Assembly (NCBI GenBank): GCA_007123785.1
Contig: SLGL01000041.1
Coordinates: 1-22,603 of the forward strand
Length of the DNA stretch: 22,603 bases
Reading direction: 5' to 3'
Origin: Balneolaceae bacterium
GTDB taxonomy: Bacteria > Bacteroidota > Rhodothermia > Balneolales > Balneolaceae
Shown: piece after piece, positions 1-9,173 of the stretch
Position numbering within the stretch: the stretch's first letter is position 1
Layout: each line of letters begins with the position of its first letter
The notes under the pieces: model-generated
Database searches by the model: none
Told to the model about the DNA's origin: nothing
The model's input: only the letters and a program-made list of their open reading frames with translations
Translations under genes and position numbers: made by a program

Positions 1-2477
1 CGGCAGTTCAATACATGAAAAAACTGAAAGATCACCATTTGAGTCATGGCTGCAGATTGGGCAATTTGAATGTCTCCTGTCTGTTCCAGCGTCCACCAAA
101 ACATTCCAAGGGTTCCTGCAGCCAATACCAGCCCAACTCCCCCGAGTCTTTGCGTCAGTCGCCTTGTCATAATTCCTTCGTTAACGGGGCGGGGCTTTCG
201 TTTCAGGATACCCGGCTCACCCGGTTCAAAAGCAAGGGCAACATCCTGCAATCCATTGGTGACCATGTTAATCCATAAAATTTGAACTGCAACGAACGGT
301 AGTGGCCAATTCATCAGAATGGCAGCCATGATGACAATTATTTCACCCACTGCAGTTGAAAGTAAGAAAAAGGTGACTTTGCGAATGTTGGAAAATACAA
401 TTCGCCCTTCTTCAATCGCTGAAGTAATAGTAGCAAAATTGTCGTCTGAAAGAACCATATCGGCGGCTTCCCGGGCCACATCTGTACCACTTCTGCCCAT
501 AGCGGCTCCCAGGTGTGCTGATTTCAGTGCTGGTGCATCATTCACACCATCTCCTGTTACAGCTACGATATGCCCAAGCATTTTCAGCCGTTCTATGATC
601 CGCAATTTATGTTGTGGAGATACCCTTGCAAATATATTAACAAGCTTCAATCTCAAATCGAGTTCTTCATCAGACAACCGGTCTATTTCTTTACCTTCCA
701 AAGCTCCGTGTCCATCGTTGTCGAGGCCAAGTTTATTTCCAATAGCAACTGCCGTTTCAATGTGATCGCCAGTAATCATCATAACTCGAATTCCCGCTCT
801 TTGAGAAATTCCAACTGCTTCCTGAGCTTCCGGCCGTATGGGGTCTTCCATACCCTGCAGGCCGGCAAAAATAAAATTACCTTCCCACAGTGATGAATTG
901 GACAGGTCAGGGCCCTCCCAATCTTTAAAAGCCATAGCCAAAACCCTCAGTCCATCGGCTGCCAACTTGTCAACCGCTTCGAAAATTACGGATAGATCAA
1001 TCGGTACCAGTTTTCCATTGACAAGCCGGTGTGTGCATTTTTCAGCTATTACTTCCGGGGAACCTTTTAAAAAAATCTTCTTTTTACCCTCCTGACTATT
1101 CATCGTAGCCATAAACTGTCTTTCCGGTTCAAAAGGCAAAATATCTTTCTGTTGATGAATGATGTGAATTTTTGTTAACTCAATTCCTCCTTTAATTGCA
1201 GCTACATGAAGTGCGATTTCGGTCGGGTCCCCTTGTATGTTGCCTGAAAGTAATAAATCAGAATTAGCTTCATTTGCAAGTGCACCTGAAAGCAGTGTTT
1301 GATACAATCCGCTATCATCTTTGGGCATTACTTCAGTTTCTCCATCAATTATATCTCCTTCAAGCTGATACCCAACACCTGTGGTTGTAAAAAAATGATT
1401 GTCTGCCCAGATTCGTGTGACTGTCATCTGATTTTGCGTGAGAGTGCCGGTTTTATCTGATCCTATCACAGTGGTACTGCCCAATGTTTCAACAGCAGGT
1501 AATGACCGGATAATGGCATTACGCCTGGCCATTCGCCGGACACCAATTGCAAGGGTAATGGTCATAACAACTGGTAATCCTTCAGGAATGGCAGAAACTA
1601 CCAGTGCCACAACGGTTACAAATACCTCATATGGATTCATTTGGTGATAGATTCCGACAGCAGCAATGAATAGTGATAATCCGACAATGATCAAGCCGAT
1701 TTTTTGGCCAAGGTGCTCTACTTTATCCTGCAAAGGAGTATGGGTAATTCCGATTTGCCGCACAGAAGTGGCAATTTTTCCAAGCTCCGTAAACCTACCG
1801 GTACGGACTACAACTGCCCTGGCACGTCCCCGGGCCACAATGGTTCCCATAAAAAGCATATTATTTTGATCACCCGGAACAAGATCCTCGGCATCGAGTG
1901 GTTCACTCTGTTTAACAGAAATCATCGACTCGCCTGTTAAAGCCGATTCATCCACTTCCAAGCCTTTCGTCTGAAGAACCCTCATATCAGCAGCAACTCG
2001 CCCCCCTGTTGTGAGTAAAACAATATCTCCGGGAACAAGCTCACGCCCCGGGATTTCTGTTTCACGGCCATTTCGAATGACAATTGCCCTTGGTGCTGAT
2101 AAATGCTTCAGGGATTCTATTGCTTTTTGCGCCTTCGTTTCCTGGATAAAGCCAATGACTGCATTCAAAATTACTACTCCCAGTATGACTCCGGAGTCGG
2201 CATAATCCTGCAAAACGAACGTGATAAATGCTGCAATCAGAAGGATATAAATGAGCGGATCTTTAAATTGATGCAAAACCATCATCCATCGAGTCGGCCC
2301 TGTCTGGGTTTCGATTTCATTGGGTCCAAGATGTGCAAGGCGTTCTGTAGCCTCTGAATCACTCAATCCTGTTTTTGTAGAACTTTTTACATGACTTAAT
2401 ACCTCATCAGCCGGAAGCCAGTACCAGGCCTCCGGTATGACTCTTTCATCATGTAATTGGGATAAATTATTGTTCAT
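1..2477 (-). CDS. P2-type cation-transporting ATPase, 3' end cut by window
   Basis: Integral membrane ion pump of the P-type ATPase superfamily that couples ATP hydrolysis to cation transport. About 825 residues are visible from an ATG at 2477; the last membrane helices lie outside the window. In order: an N-terminal cation-ATPase domain, M1-M2 (about 65-112), the actuator loop TGES (about 181-184), an M4 motif IPEGLP, the phosphorylation motif SDKTGTLTQNQMTV (Asp341), the hinge GDGVNDAPAL (about 642-651), and the M6 motif WINMVTNGLQD (Asn737, Thr740, Asn741). There is no CPC metal motif, so it is not a heavy-metal pump. The M4 Glu is typical of Ca2+/Na+ P2 pumps, but the SERCA-type M6 Asp is Asn here, so the ion cannot be assigned. 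The gene starts 32 bp after the stop of the upstream ATPase gene and is probably co-transcribed with it. The frame stays open throughout. Family is confident; substrate is unknown. Confidence 0.93.
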   Translation of the reverse strand, partial: MNNNLSQLHDERVIPEAWYWLPADEVLSHVKSSTKTGLSDSEATERLAHLGPNEIETQTGPTRWMMVLHQFKDPLIYILLIAAFITFVLQDYADSGVILGVVILNAVIGFIQETKAQKAIESLKHLSAPRAIVIRNGRETEIPGRELVPGDIVLLTTGGRVAADMRVLQTKGLEVDESALTGESMISVKQSEPLDAEDLVPGDQNNMLFMGTIVARGRARAVVVRTGRFTELGKIATSVRQIGITHTPLQDKVEHLGQKIGLIIVGLSLFIAAVGIYHQMNPYEVFVTVVALVVSAIPEGLPVVMTITLAIGVRRMARRNAIIRSLPAVETLGSTTVIGSDKTGTLTQNQMTVTRIWADNHFFTTTGVGYQLEGDIIDGETEVMPKDDSGLYQTLLSGALANEANSDLLLSGNIQGDPTEIALHVAAIKGGIELTKIHIIHQQKDILPFEPERQFMATMNSQEGKKKIFLKGSPEVIAEKCTHRLVNGKLVPIDLSVIFEAVDKLAADGLRVLAMAFKDWEGPDLSNSSLWEGNFIFAGLQGMEDPIRPEAQEAVGISQRAGIRVMMITGDHIETAVAIGNKLGLDNDGHGALEGKEIDRLSDEELDLRLKLVNIFARVSPQHKLRIIERLKMLGHIVAVTGDGVNDAPALKSAHLGAAMGRSGTDVAREAADMVLSDDNFATITSAIEEGRIVFSNIRKVTFFLLSTAVGEIIVIMAAILMNWPLPFVAVQILWINMVTNGLQDVALAFEPGEPGILKRKPRPVNEGIMTRRLTQRLGGVGLVLAAGTLGMFWWTLEQTGDIQIAQSAAMTQMVIFQFFHVLNC

Positions 2478-2509
2478 GTCGAATCCGGTTTATTACAATC
2501 AAAAAAACT

Positions 2510-5071
2510 TTACCCATCTAATACCCTGTAAAATCGTTTCTTGAACCACTCCATTACCCAAAGATACACAAGGCTGATCAACACCATTGAAAAGAACAGA
2601 ATGCCTCCAAGGGGAACAAATCCGGTAATATCATAGATAGGGAGATAGATCAGGATTACGGTGGCTGTAATAGTAGCGACTGAGGTATAGACCAGCCAAC
2701 GAGATGGCCGGCCTGCAAAAACTGTTTTGCGGGTGCGAATTACAAAAATAATTCCGATTTCAGTAAGCAGTGAAACAAGAAACCATCCGGTTCGAAACTG
2801 GTGAGGGTCAGCCTCAAAGATGAAAAGAAGGATTGCAAATGTCAGCAGATCAAACAGTGTGCTGATCAATCCGAACACGATCATAAAATTACGAATAAAT
2901 CGCACATCCCACTTTTGAGGACGCTGCATCGTCTCTTCATCCATGTGGTCGGTGGTGATGGCAAGTAACGGCAAATCCGAAAGGAAGTTATTGAAGAGAA
3001 TTTGTTTGGGAAGGAGCGGAAGAAATCCCAGAAATGCCGAAGCCATCGCCATACTGGTCATGTTTCCGAAATTGGCACTTGAGGTTGTGAGGATGTATTT
3101 CATTGTGTTGGAAAAAGTTTTCCTGCCTTCTTCAATCCCCTTATTCAGTACCGAAAGATCTTTTTCGAGCAGTACCATATCGGCTGCTGCTTTAGCGACA
3201 TCAACGGCTGAATTTACTGACAGAGATATATCAGCCTCCCGCATTGCGTTAACATCATTAATGCCATCACCCAGGTAGCCAACTACTTTGTCATTCCTGC
3301 GAAGAGCACGAATTACACGTTCCTTCTGATTTGGATCCATTTCGGCAAAAACCACAGTTTCCTTTACACGTTGAAATAGGGCTTCATCACGCATTTTAGA
3401 TAGTTCTTCACCAGTAAGAATAGTCTTATGATCCAGGCCGAGATATGCGGCAAGATGACGGGTAACATATCGGTTATCACCGGTCAATATTTTAATTTCC
3501 GATCCCAGCAGGCGTAAATTTTGAAGTGTGAGCTGAATATCATTTTTTGGAGCATCGCTGAAAAGTAAAAATCCCCGGAAGGTGAAACTGTGTTCATCGT
3601 CTTTGGTAAATTGGGTAGGACAATCCTCTTGATCCCTGCTGAAATTTCGATCAGCCACACCCAGCACACGGTAACCCTTATTTCCCCAGGATTTAAATTT
3701 TCTTCTGAGATGCTCTTTTTGCATTGACGTCAGATCTACAATTTCTTCGCCGGTATCCACCATCGTACAGATCTCAAGTATCTGCCGGAAGGCACCTTTT
3801 GAAATAAGTTGAATTCCGGTTCCATCATCAATGGCTATGGTGAGTCGTTTGCGAATAAAATCGTATGGAATTTCATCCACTTTCTGAATATTGGCAAATT
3901 CCAAATCTGCGGTTTCGGTTCTTTCCATCAAAGCTGCATCGAGCGGATTTTCCATTCCTGTTTCAAAGCGTGCATTAATACACGCCATCATCAACACACC
4001 ATAATGTTCCTTTCCATTGCTATTTACCGCTTGTTCCAGCCGGATTTTGTCTTCGGTCAGTGTTCCGGTTTTGTCGGCACACAAAACATCCATGGCACCC
4101 AGATTTTCGATGGCATTCAGATGACGCACAATGACCCCTTTGTCCGACATCCGGCGGGCACCTTTGGACAGGGTAACGGCTATAATGGCTGGCAATAGCT
4201 CTGGAGCGATGCCTACTGCAAGCGCCACCGCAAATAACAGTGATTCTACGGTTGTGCGATCTACAAATACATTGATCATAAATACCAGGATGACCAGCAC
4301 AAAGGTGATTCGGGTCAGCAGGAATCCGAAGTGTTTTACATCCTGTTCAAACGTGGTTTCAGGGCGTTTGAAAGTAAGTTTATGTGCAATATGGCCAAAC
4401 CGGGTATTTGAACCTGTGGCGGTGATGATAATTTCGGCTGTGCCGCTGCGCACCTAAGTGCCCATAAACACGGCATTATTCATTTGAGTGATCGGTACAT
4501 CCGGTTGAATAGTGCATGGTACTTTTTCAACGGGAAAAGATTCTCCCGTCATTGCCGATTCATTCACATGCAGATCACGTGCTTTTATTATTCGCCCGTC
4601 TGCCGGTATCATGCTGCCTGCTTTCAAAAGAACGATATCACCGGGAACAATGTCTGATGAAAGTATATCGGATTCCTTTCCATCCCTTCTGACTATTGAC
4701 CGATGGGCAATACTTTCTTTCAGTTTTTCAATAGCTTCCTGGGCATTAAACTCCTGCCTGTAACCGATCAAAGCACTGCCGCTAACCACTGCAAGAATAA
4801 TCAGAGCATCTAGCCATTGATCAAGGAAAATGGAGAGAATTGCTGCTGCTACTAATATCAATATCAGGGGGCTATTGAATTGTTTCAAAAATAGGAATAT
4901 CCCCCTAATATGAACCAGATCCCTGATCACATTTTTCCCATACCGGTTCTTCCTGTCTGCAATTTCATTTATTTCCAACCCCTGTGAAGAAGAACCTAAC
5001 AGATCAAGTAATTGCTGTTCTGAGATACTGAATATATTGTCAAACTCTCCGTTTTGATCTGTTTTATTCAC
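2510..5071 (-). pseudogene. MgtA-like P3B P-type ATPase interrupted by an in-frame TAG
   Basis: Two ORFs in the same frame, 5071-4454 (205 codons) and 4453-2510 (647 codons), are separated only by a TAG at 4456-4454. Together they span about 853 codons, close to the roughly 900 of Mg2+-importing MgtA/MgtB. The first part has the N-domain, M1-M2 and the actuator motif TGES, and ends FMGT. The second resumes VRSGTAEI and carries M4 APELLP, MDVLCADKTGTLTEDK (Asp333 counting through the stop), TGDN, GDGINDVNAM and a C-terminal helix bundle including TDHMDEE. The APELLP and MDVLC.DKTGTLT.DK motifs resemble MgtA, but the M6 region (FLSDLPLLAITTD) differs from classical MgtA, so Mg2+ specificity is uncertain. 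The 5' start is GTG without a Shine-Dalgarno site, preceded at once by an in-frame stop. A GTG follows the TAG directly but would give a pump lacking the actuator domain. Most likely a recent nonsense pseudogene; sequencing error or readthrough is possible. Confidence 0.85.
4454..4456 (-). other. In-frame TAG splitting the MgtA-like gene
   Basis: The minus-strand codons read ...GGC ACT TAG GTG CGC... inside a conserved stretch (FMGT-x-VRSGTA) where family members have a small or polar residue. A single C-to-A change from TCG (Ser) would produce it. Both flanks stay in one frame, so this is a substitution rather than an indel. Confidence 0.8.
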
Positions 5072-5085
5072 TTGATAATATTATA

Positions 5086-5559
5086 ACTATTCTAATCCAC
5101 TGGGGCGGCGGTTATCACGCACAGCTTGGTCTTGAAATCGGAGTCCGGATTGCACGGACACTGGATGCAGAGCTAAAAATTTTGCGGCTTGTAAAACCGG
5201 GAACAGACCGTACTATTGAGGAGTCTGAAATGAGGAAAATCATAAACCCTTTAATTGGCAACTTTAAAAATTTGACAATTGATATTGCACAATCCGAGGA
5301 GGTGACAAGTGGTATTCATAATTCTATTGGGCGTCACAAACCAGACCTCGTAATTATGGGTGTTTCTCACGAATGGGGAATACGAAATGTACTTTTTGCA
5401 ACCATTACCGATATTGTTGCCGACAGGGCTGATTGCTCTGTATTGATGGTGAGGCGCTATATTACAGAAGACTGGAAGCTAAAAGCAACTGAACGATTTA
5501 AGCGTGTAAAAGAACAACTGGGAATGAGTACATCACCAGATACAGGCAGAATTAAATAG
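5086..5559 (+). pseudogene. 5'-truncated UspA-domain remnant of a permease-type protein
   Basis: The frame encodes IHWGGGYHAQLGLEIGVRIA, then KILRLVKPG, and near the end SHEWGIRNVLFATITD and ADCSVLMVRRY. These match the universal-stress-type cytosolic domain found at the C terminus of some APC amino-acid permeases and related transporters. The transporter half is absent. The conserved GGGYHAQLG stretch begins right at the edge of the divergent ATPase gene. No ATG or GTG occurs upstream in frame; the first possible start is a TTG at 5182, inside the domain and without a ribosome site. The C terminus looks complete, about 45 residues past the domain. I read it as the tail of a larger gene left by a deletion or rearrangement. 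A free-standing short Usp protein from the TTG is the alternative. Confidence 0.65.
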
Positions 5560-6277
5560 ATAACTATGAACTTTTTTACCATCTCATCAAAAACAAAAGG
5601 CATGTTTTGGTTCATTTATACAGGGCAAAAACTCTTTGCTCTAATTCACTTCTCCCATCCCATTTATTCCACTGTATCCACCTCCATATTAATCTTCACA
5701 CAGGAGAACAAAACAGTGCAGCTATAATTCAAAAAAGAAACACCGGCCAAAACTCATGGGAGTGGTTTAACGAAATATAGGAAGAGATTTCTTTGATCTG
5801 GTTTTCTTGATGAGCCGGGATATAATCCAACTACAGCTACCTGGATGCAAATCTATCAATATCCATCGGCGATGCTTTTAAAAAAGAGAGTACACCCATG
5901 GCACCGGTACGTCTGACATATGGATTTTGAGGAAATATTCCGTCAAATTGTACCGTGGATAGCTCTTTCTGACAAAAATGAAGACCAATCAACGAATGAA
6001 AGTAGTCAAACCGCCATTATTTTGAATATAAATTACATCTCCCGACCTTGCTTTTCCTTGCCTGGGACTTTTAGGCCTCTTTTCTACTTACATCTCAGTC
6101 CTTTTTTGAAAAAATCATATTCTTTTCTCTTTTTCGCCGGTTAACAGATCACAAGTTGACCTGAAACAGATCAATAAACAGCAAAACCTGACATATTTGC
6201 GTAGATGGGCGCCTTTTTTTTAGTTTACTTATAGACTTGCAACATATTAATAATTTATAACTTAAATCAGCATTGAT
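5560..6277 (+). other. Intergenic region, no recognised gene
   Basis: About 700 bp of AT-rich sequence with stops in all frames. The only longer open stretch (5920-6144) has no ribosome site and low-complexity Phe/Ser/Leu content, so I do not call it. The promoter of the 6278 lipoprotein gene presumably lies in the AT-rich stretch 6215-6265; I cannot point to a convincing -35/-10 pair. Confidence 0.5.
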
Positions 6278-7297
6278 ATGAGTAAAGAAAAATCATCTCT
6301 TGTTGGCTTTTTAATAAATTATTTTACTCACATTCAAAAACATCTTTACCATTTCAAAAAACAGCTTCATTTTTCATCTTTGATCGGATCAATCCTGCTT
6401 GCAGTATTGTTGCTGGGTGGATGCGATATTACCGAATCCGATAATGACGATGAACCCGATGGCTTACAACTTGACCGGGAAATAACTGCCGGCGAGCTGA
6501 CCGTTTACTTCCCGGGCTCCTCATGGGTCGAAAATGGAGAGCTTACGAACCTCGGAGAAGACCTGACCGGCGCCATAGCGCCGGAGGACATTCGCGTGTC
6601 CTTCCCCGGCAGCACGTGGATCGAGCTGTTTCCCGGCGGCATGTGGCAGGAGATTCCGGGTTCCTCATGGAGCGTGTTCTGGCGGGGCGATGCCTACACG
6701 CCGGATGATGTCCGCCACGAATTTGGATTTAACCAAGGGGATGACTTCTTTCCCGGCGATAATTTCGTGCTTTCCGATGTTCCCGATGAGTTTGTCAACG
6801 CCATGGACGGCGCCACTTTTGTAGACCGCCTCGGTGAAGAGCAGGCTGCGGCAACTCTCCAGGACGGGGCCGACGTGCTGGTAACGCTGAGCTTCCTGCT
6901 TGAGGATAGCTTAAATAACTTTTCGATGACCGCTGTTGAGCAGGGCGGGGTGTGGTTTCCGGGGGATAATTTTAGCGATGAGTTGTTTCCCGGCGATAAT
7001 TTCTTTCCCGGAGATAGCTTCTTTCCGGGTGATAGCTTCTTTCCTGGCGATCACTTTACCCGGGGCGACCACCTGATTCCGATGGCTAATTATCCTGCTG
7101 GATGGTCTGACTGGGAAGAGTTTCCTGGCGGGGCTTTCTTCCGCGATGATGTCGTCTTGATTACCGGAGAGGCAGCGATGGAAGCAATGCCTGAAAATGT
7201 ACGTGAAGTGTTAACCCCAGGAGTGCCCGATTACCTGCCACAGGCCGGCAGTATTTTGGTACCCGAAATTGATGGAGATTTCAATCCCGACCAATAA
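6278..7297 (+). CDS. Lipoprotein with FPG-x-x-aromatic repeats, unknown function
   Basis: 339 residues. A long basic N region is followed by a hydrophobic segment and the lipobox LLLGGC (Cys49), then acidic residues, so a surface or outer-membrane lipoprotein is expected. The mature part carries ten FPG tripeptides (Phe at 78, 109, 118, 158, 227, 237, 243, 249, 255, 282) plus one IPG (126), usually as FPG-[DSG]-x-[FW]. Residues 237-260 are four tandem hexads, FPGDNF, FPGDSF, FPGDSF, FPGDHF. The other units sit singly among non-repetitive, acidic sequence. I do not recognise a family. The repeats could be turn-forming units of a beta-structure or binding sites. The leader closely resembles that of the C10 peptidase gene 263 bp downstream on the same strand, so a shared export route or a functional link is possible but unproven. 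The body is GC-richer than the leader. Confidence 0.85.
   Translation: MSKEKSSLVGFLINYFTHIQKHLYHFKKQLHFSSLIGSILLAVLLLGGCDITESDNDDEPDGLQLDREITAGELTVYFPGSSWVENGELTNLGEDLTGAIAPEDIRVSFPGSTWIELFPGGMWQEIPGSSWSVFWRGDAYTPDDVRHEFGFNQGDDFFPGDNFVLSDVPDEFVNAMDGATFVDRLGEEQAAATLQDGADVLVTLSFLLEDSLNNFSMTAVEQGGVWFPGDNFSDELFPGDNFFPGDSFFPGDSFFPGDHFTRGDHLIPMANYPAGWSDWEEFPGGAFFRDDVVLITGEAAMEAMPENVREVLTPGVPDYLPQAGSILVPEIDGDFNPDQ
6986..7057 (+). repeat. Four tandem 18-bp units coding FPGD[NSH]F
   Basis: Four consecutive 18-bp in-frame units beginning TTYCCNGGNGAT encode the hexads FPGDNF, FPGDSF, FPGDSF and FPGDHF. Units differ mainly at third codon positions and at the fifth residue, so they are diverged tandem copies and could change number by slippage without breaking the frame. 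Confidence 0.85.
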
Positions 7298-7560
7298 ATT
7301 CCATCTGATTACAGACGTCCAGGCAGGTTATTATCACCTTCCGGATTCCTCAAACCAAACACCGGCTCTGTTTTTCGGTGACTGACGCGAAACTTCTTTT
7401 GGTTCTTAATCATACATAGATATTGATCTCGAACTGTTTACATATTCCTTTCAGTTTTAGATATATAGTATTGTAAATATATAACTTGACGATCTAATAT
7501 ATGTTTAATAAGTGACCTGAATTGATAACTTTCATTTTTAAAACCTATTAGAGACTCGTT
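7298..7560 (+). other. AT-rich spacer and leader region before the C10 peptidase gene
   Basis: 263 bp without a gene. A weak inverted repeat (CACCG...CGGTG, around 7360-7381) follows the FPG gene but lacks a T-run, so it is not called a terminator. The last 130 bp before 7561 are very AT-rich and are the likely promoter of the peptidase gene. Confidence 0.4.
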
Positions 7561-8928
7561 ATGAAAAAGAAAATTATCTCGGTATCTGACTATTCAAAAC
7601 AATACCTCATACAAATCAAACGACTTTTTTCTTCCGGCCAAAACAGCCTTCGCTCACTATCCTTTTTTGCAATTGCAGCCTTCCTGTTTGCAATTCTTTT
7701 GCTGGGGGGATGCGATCTTGCCGATTCCACCGATGATGACGAGACTCAGCAACAATTTCATGTTAGTGAGGCCGAAGCGGCTCAGGTTGCTGAGAACGTT
7801 CTCTTTCCAGAGGAGCCAGCGCGGCCGGAAGCACCGAGGCAGTTGACCGCCGGCGATTTCACACTGCAGAAGGACGTTGACTCGATCACTCCACTTGAGA
7901 ACGATGAGGGGGAAAATGTAATGTATATCGTCAACTACCATGAAGAAGGCTTTGTCGTGCTCTCGGCCGATAAGCGGGTGGAGCCGGTGTTGGCGTACTC
8001 CGCTACCAACGAATTTGAGATTCGAGCCGACATCTACAACCCCGGCCTCGTCAACTGGGTCATGACAACAACGGAGTTCATCGAGGACGTCCGCCGAGAA
8101 GAGGGGGAGCCCGGGCGGCATATGATGATGATCTGGGACTCCTTCCTGGACATTCCCACCGATGTGTATTATCTCGGAGTGCTCGAATTTTGTAACGAAG
8201 ATGGCTACGCCGTGATGACCGGCCCGCTGGTGGAGACCGAATGGGGGCAGGGATGCGGCTACAACGATCATCTGCCCGACAACAGCTGTCCGGACGACGA
8301 CCACCGTTGCAACCGCTATCCGACGGGCTGCGTAGCAACCGCCATGGCTCAGATCGCGAAATATTGGGCAGACTTATCGGGCCTGGAGATTTTCTACGAG
8401 AAGGATGACGGGGCCGTCTTCCACAATTGGGACGCTATGCCCACCCAGCTCCACGATGAAGGGGAGAGTGAGGAGGTGGCCCGCCTGATGCGGAACATGG
8501 GAACCCTCGTCGATATGGATTATGGATGCGACGGCTCGGCTGCTTTCAGCTCGGCTGTATTCGGCCCGAACGCATACGACGAATTCGTAGATAACTTCGG
8601 CTTTTCGAATGCCAAGAAACGAGACCTGGAGAGCGCCTCTGACTACGATCGACTGATTGCGGAGATCGAGGATTACGGTCGGCCCGTGTACATGCGGGGG
8701 TGCGACGTGATGGAACCCGGGTTCTTTCTTGACTCCTATGACGACTGTCATGCATGGATTGCCGATGGCACTTCGGAGCGAATCAATTGCCTTGGTGACG
8801 TGATTGAAGGCACCTTCGAGGTTCTCATGAACTGGGGCTGGAATGGGCAGCAAGATGGCGAATTCAGGATCAAGGGGAAGGGTGGCGACTACGAGTATGA
8901 TCAGTCCATGATCTACGACCTGTTTTGA
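7561..8928 (+). CDS. Lipid-anchored C10 (streptopain-like) cysteine peptidase
   Basis: 455 residues, secreted papain-fold cysteine peptidase of MEROPS family C10. A long N region leads to the lipobox LLLGGC (Cys51), then an acidic linker. Residues about 66-150 resemble the Spi-like propeptide that keeps C10 enzymes inactive (MYIVNYHEEGFVVLSADKRV). The catalytic domain starts near ETEWGQGCGYN. Cys257 in YPTGCVATAMAQI is the predicted nucleophile, His397 in CHAWIADG the general base, and NWGWNG (424-429) the conserved Asn/Trp segment. Activation would need propeptide cleavage. The residue before His is Cys rather than the usual Gly, and the mature part holds nine cysteines, which suggests disulfides outside the cytoplasm. 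No PKD or sorting domain follows. Leader and tail differ in GC content: the mature part is GC-rich, the first 80 codons are not. Family assignment is firm; target proteins are unknown. Confidence 0.9.
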   Translation: MKKKIISVSDYSKQYLIQIKRLFSSGQNSLRSLSFFAIAAFLFAILLLGGCDLADSTDDDETQQQFHVSEAEAAQVAENVLFPEEPARPEAPRQLTAGDFTLQKDVDSITPLENDEGENVMYIVNYHEEGFVVLSADKRVEPVLAYSATNEFEIRADIYNPGLVNWVMTTTEFIEDVRREEGEPGRHMMMIWDSFLDIPTDVYYLGVLEFCNEDGYAVMTGPLVETEWGQGCGYNDHLPDNSCPDDDHRCNRYPTGCVATAMAQIAKYWADLSGLEIFYEKDDGAVFHNWDAMPTQLHDEGESEEVARLMRNMGTLVDMDYGCDGSAAFSSAVFGPNAYDEFVDNFGFSNAKKRDLESASDYDRLIAEIEDYGRPVYMRGCDVMEPGFFLDSYDDCHAWIADGTSERINCLGDVIEGTFEVLMNWGWNGQQDGEFRIKGKGGDYEYDQSMIYDLF

Positions 8929-9173
8929 TCTAGCCTCCGAGCTGGGAATGCCGGGAGACTACAGTAGATCTGACGACCGGCGCGGGGCGTGGCCGTTTAC
9001 CTCCCAGGCTCCGCCACTTGCCGCCGGTGGGTATACGTCACTTTAACGGAGCTGATTCGCTGATGGGTTTGAAACCACTTCATTTCATCTTCCAGTCCGT
9101 TATGGTACAGAGCAATATTTTTATGATTATTTGAATCAGCTGCGGTAATGGGAGGTTAACCATAACACAACAT
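8929..9173 (+). other. GC-rich tail after the C10 gene, no recognised gene
   Basis: The GC-rich composition of the peptidase gene continues to about 9050 and then drops abruptly to the AT-rich background. No ORF, terminator or repeat is evident. It may be leftover flanking DNA of a transferred segment. Confidence 0.4.

Noticed and set aside
5920..6144. 74-codon plus-strand ORF
   Set aside because: No ribosome site, Phe/Leu/Ser-rich low-complexity translation and no similarity I can recognise.
7657..8853. Long minus-strand frames opposite the C10 peptidase
   Set aside because: They mirror the GC-rich coding bias of the real plus-strand gene, whose catalytic motifs are clear.
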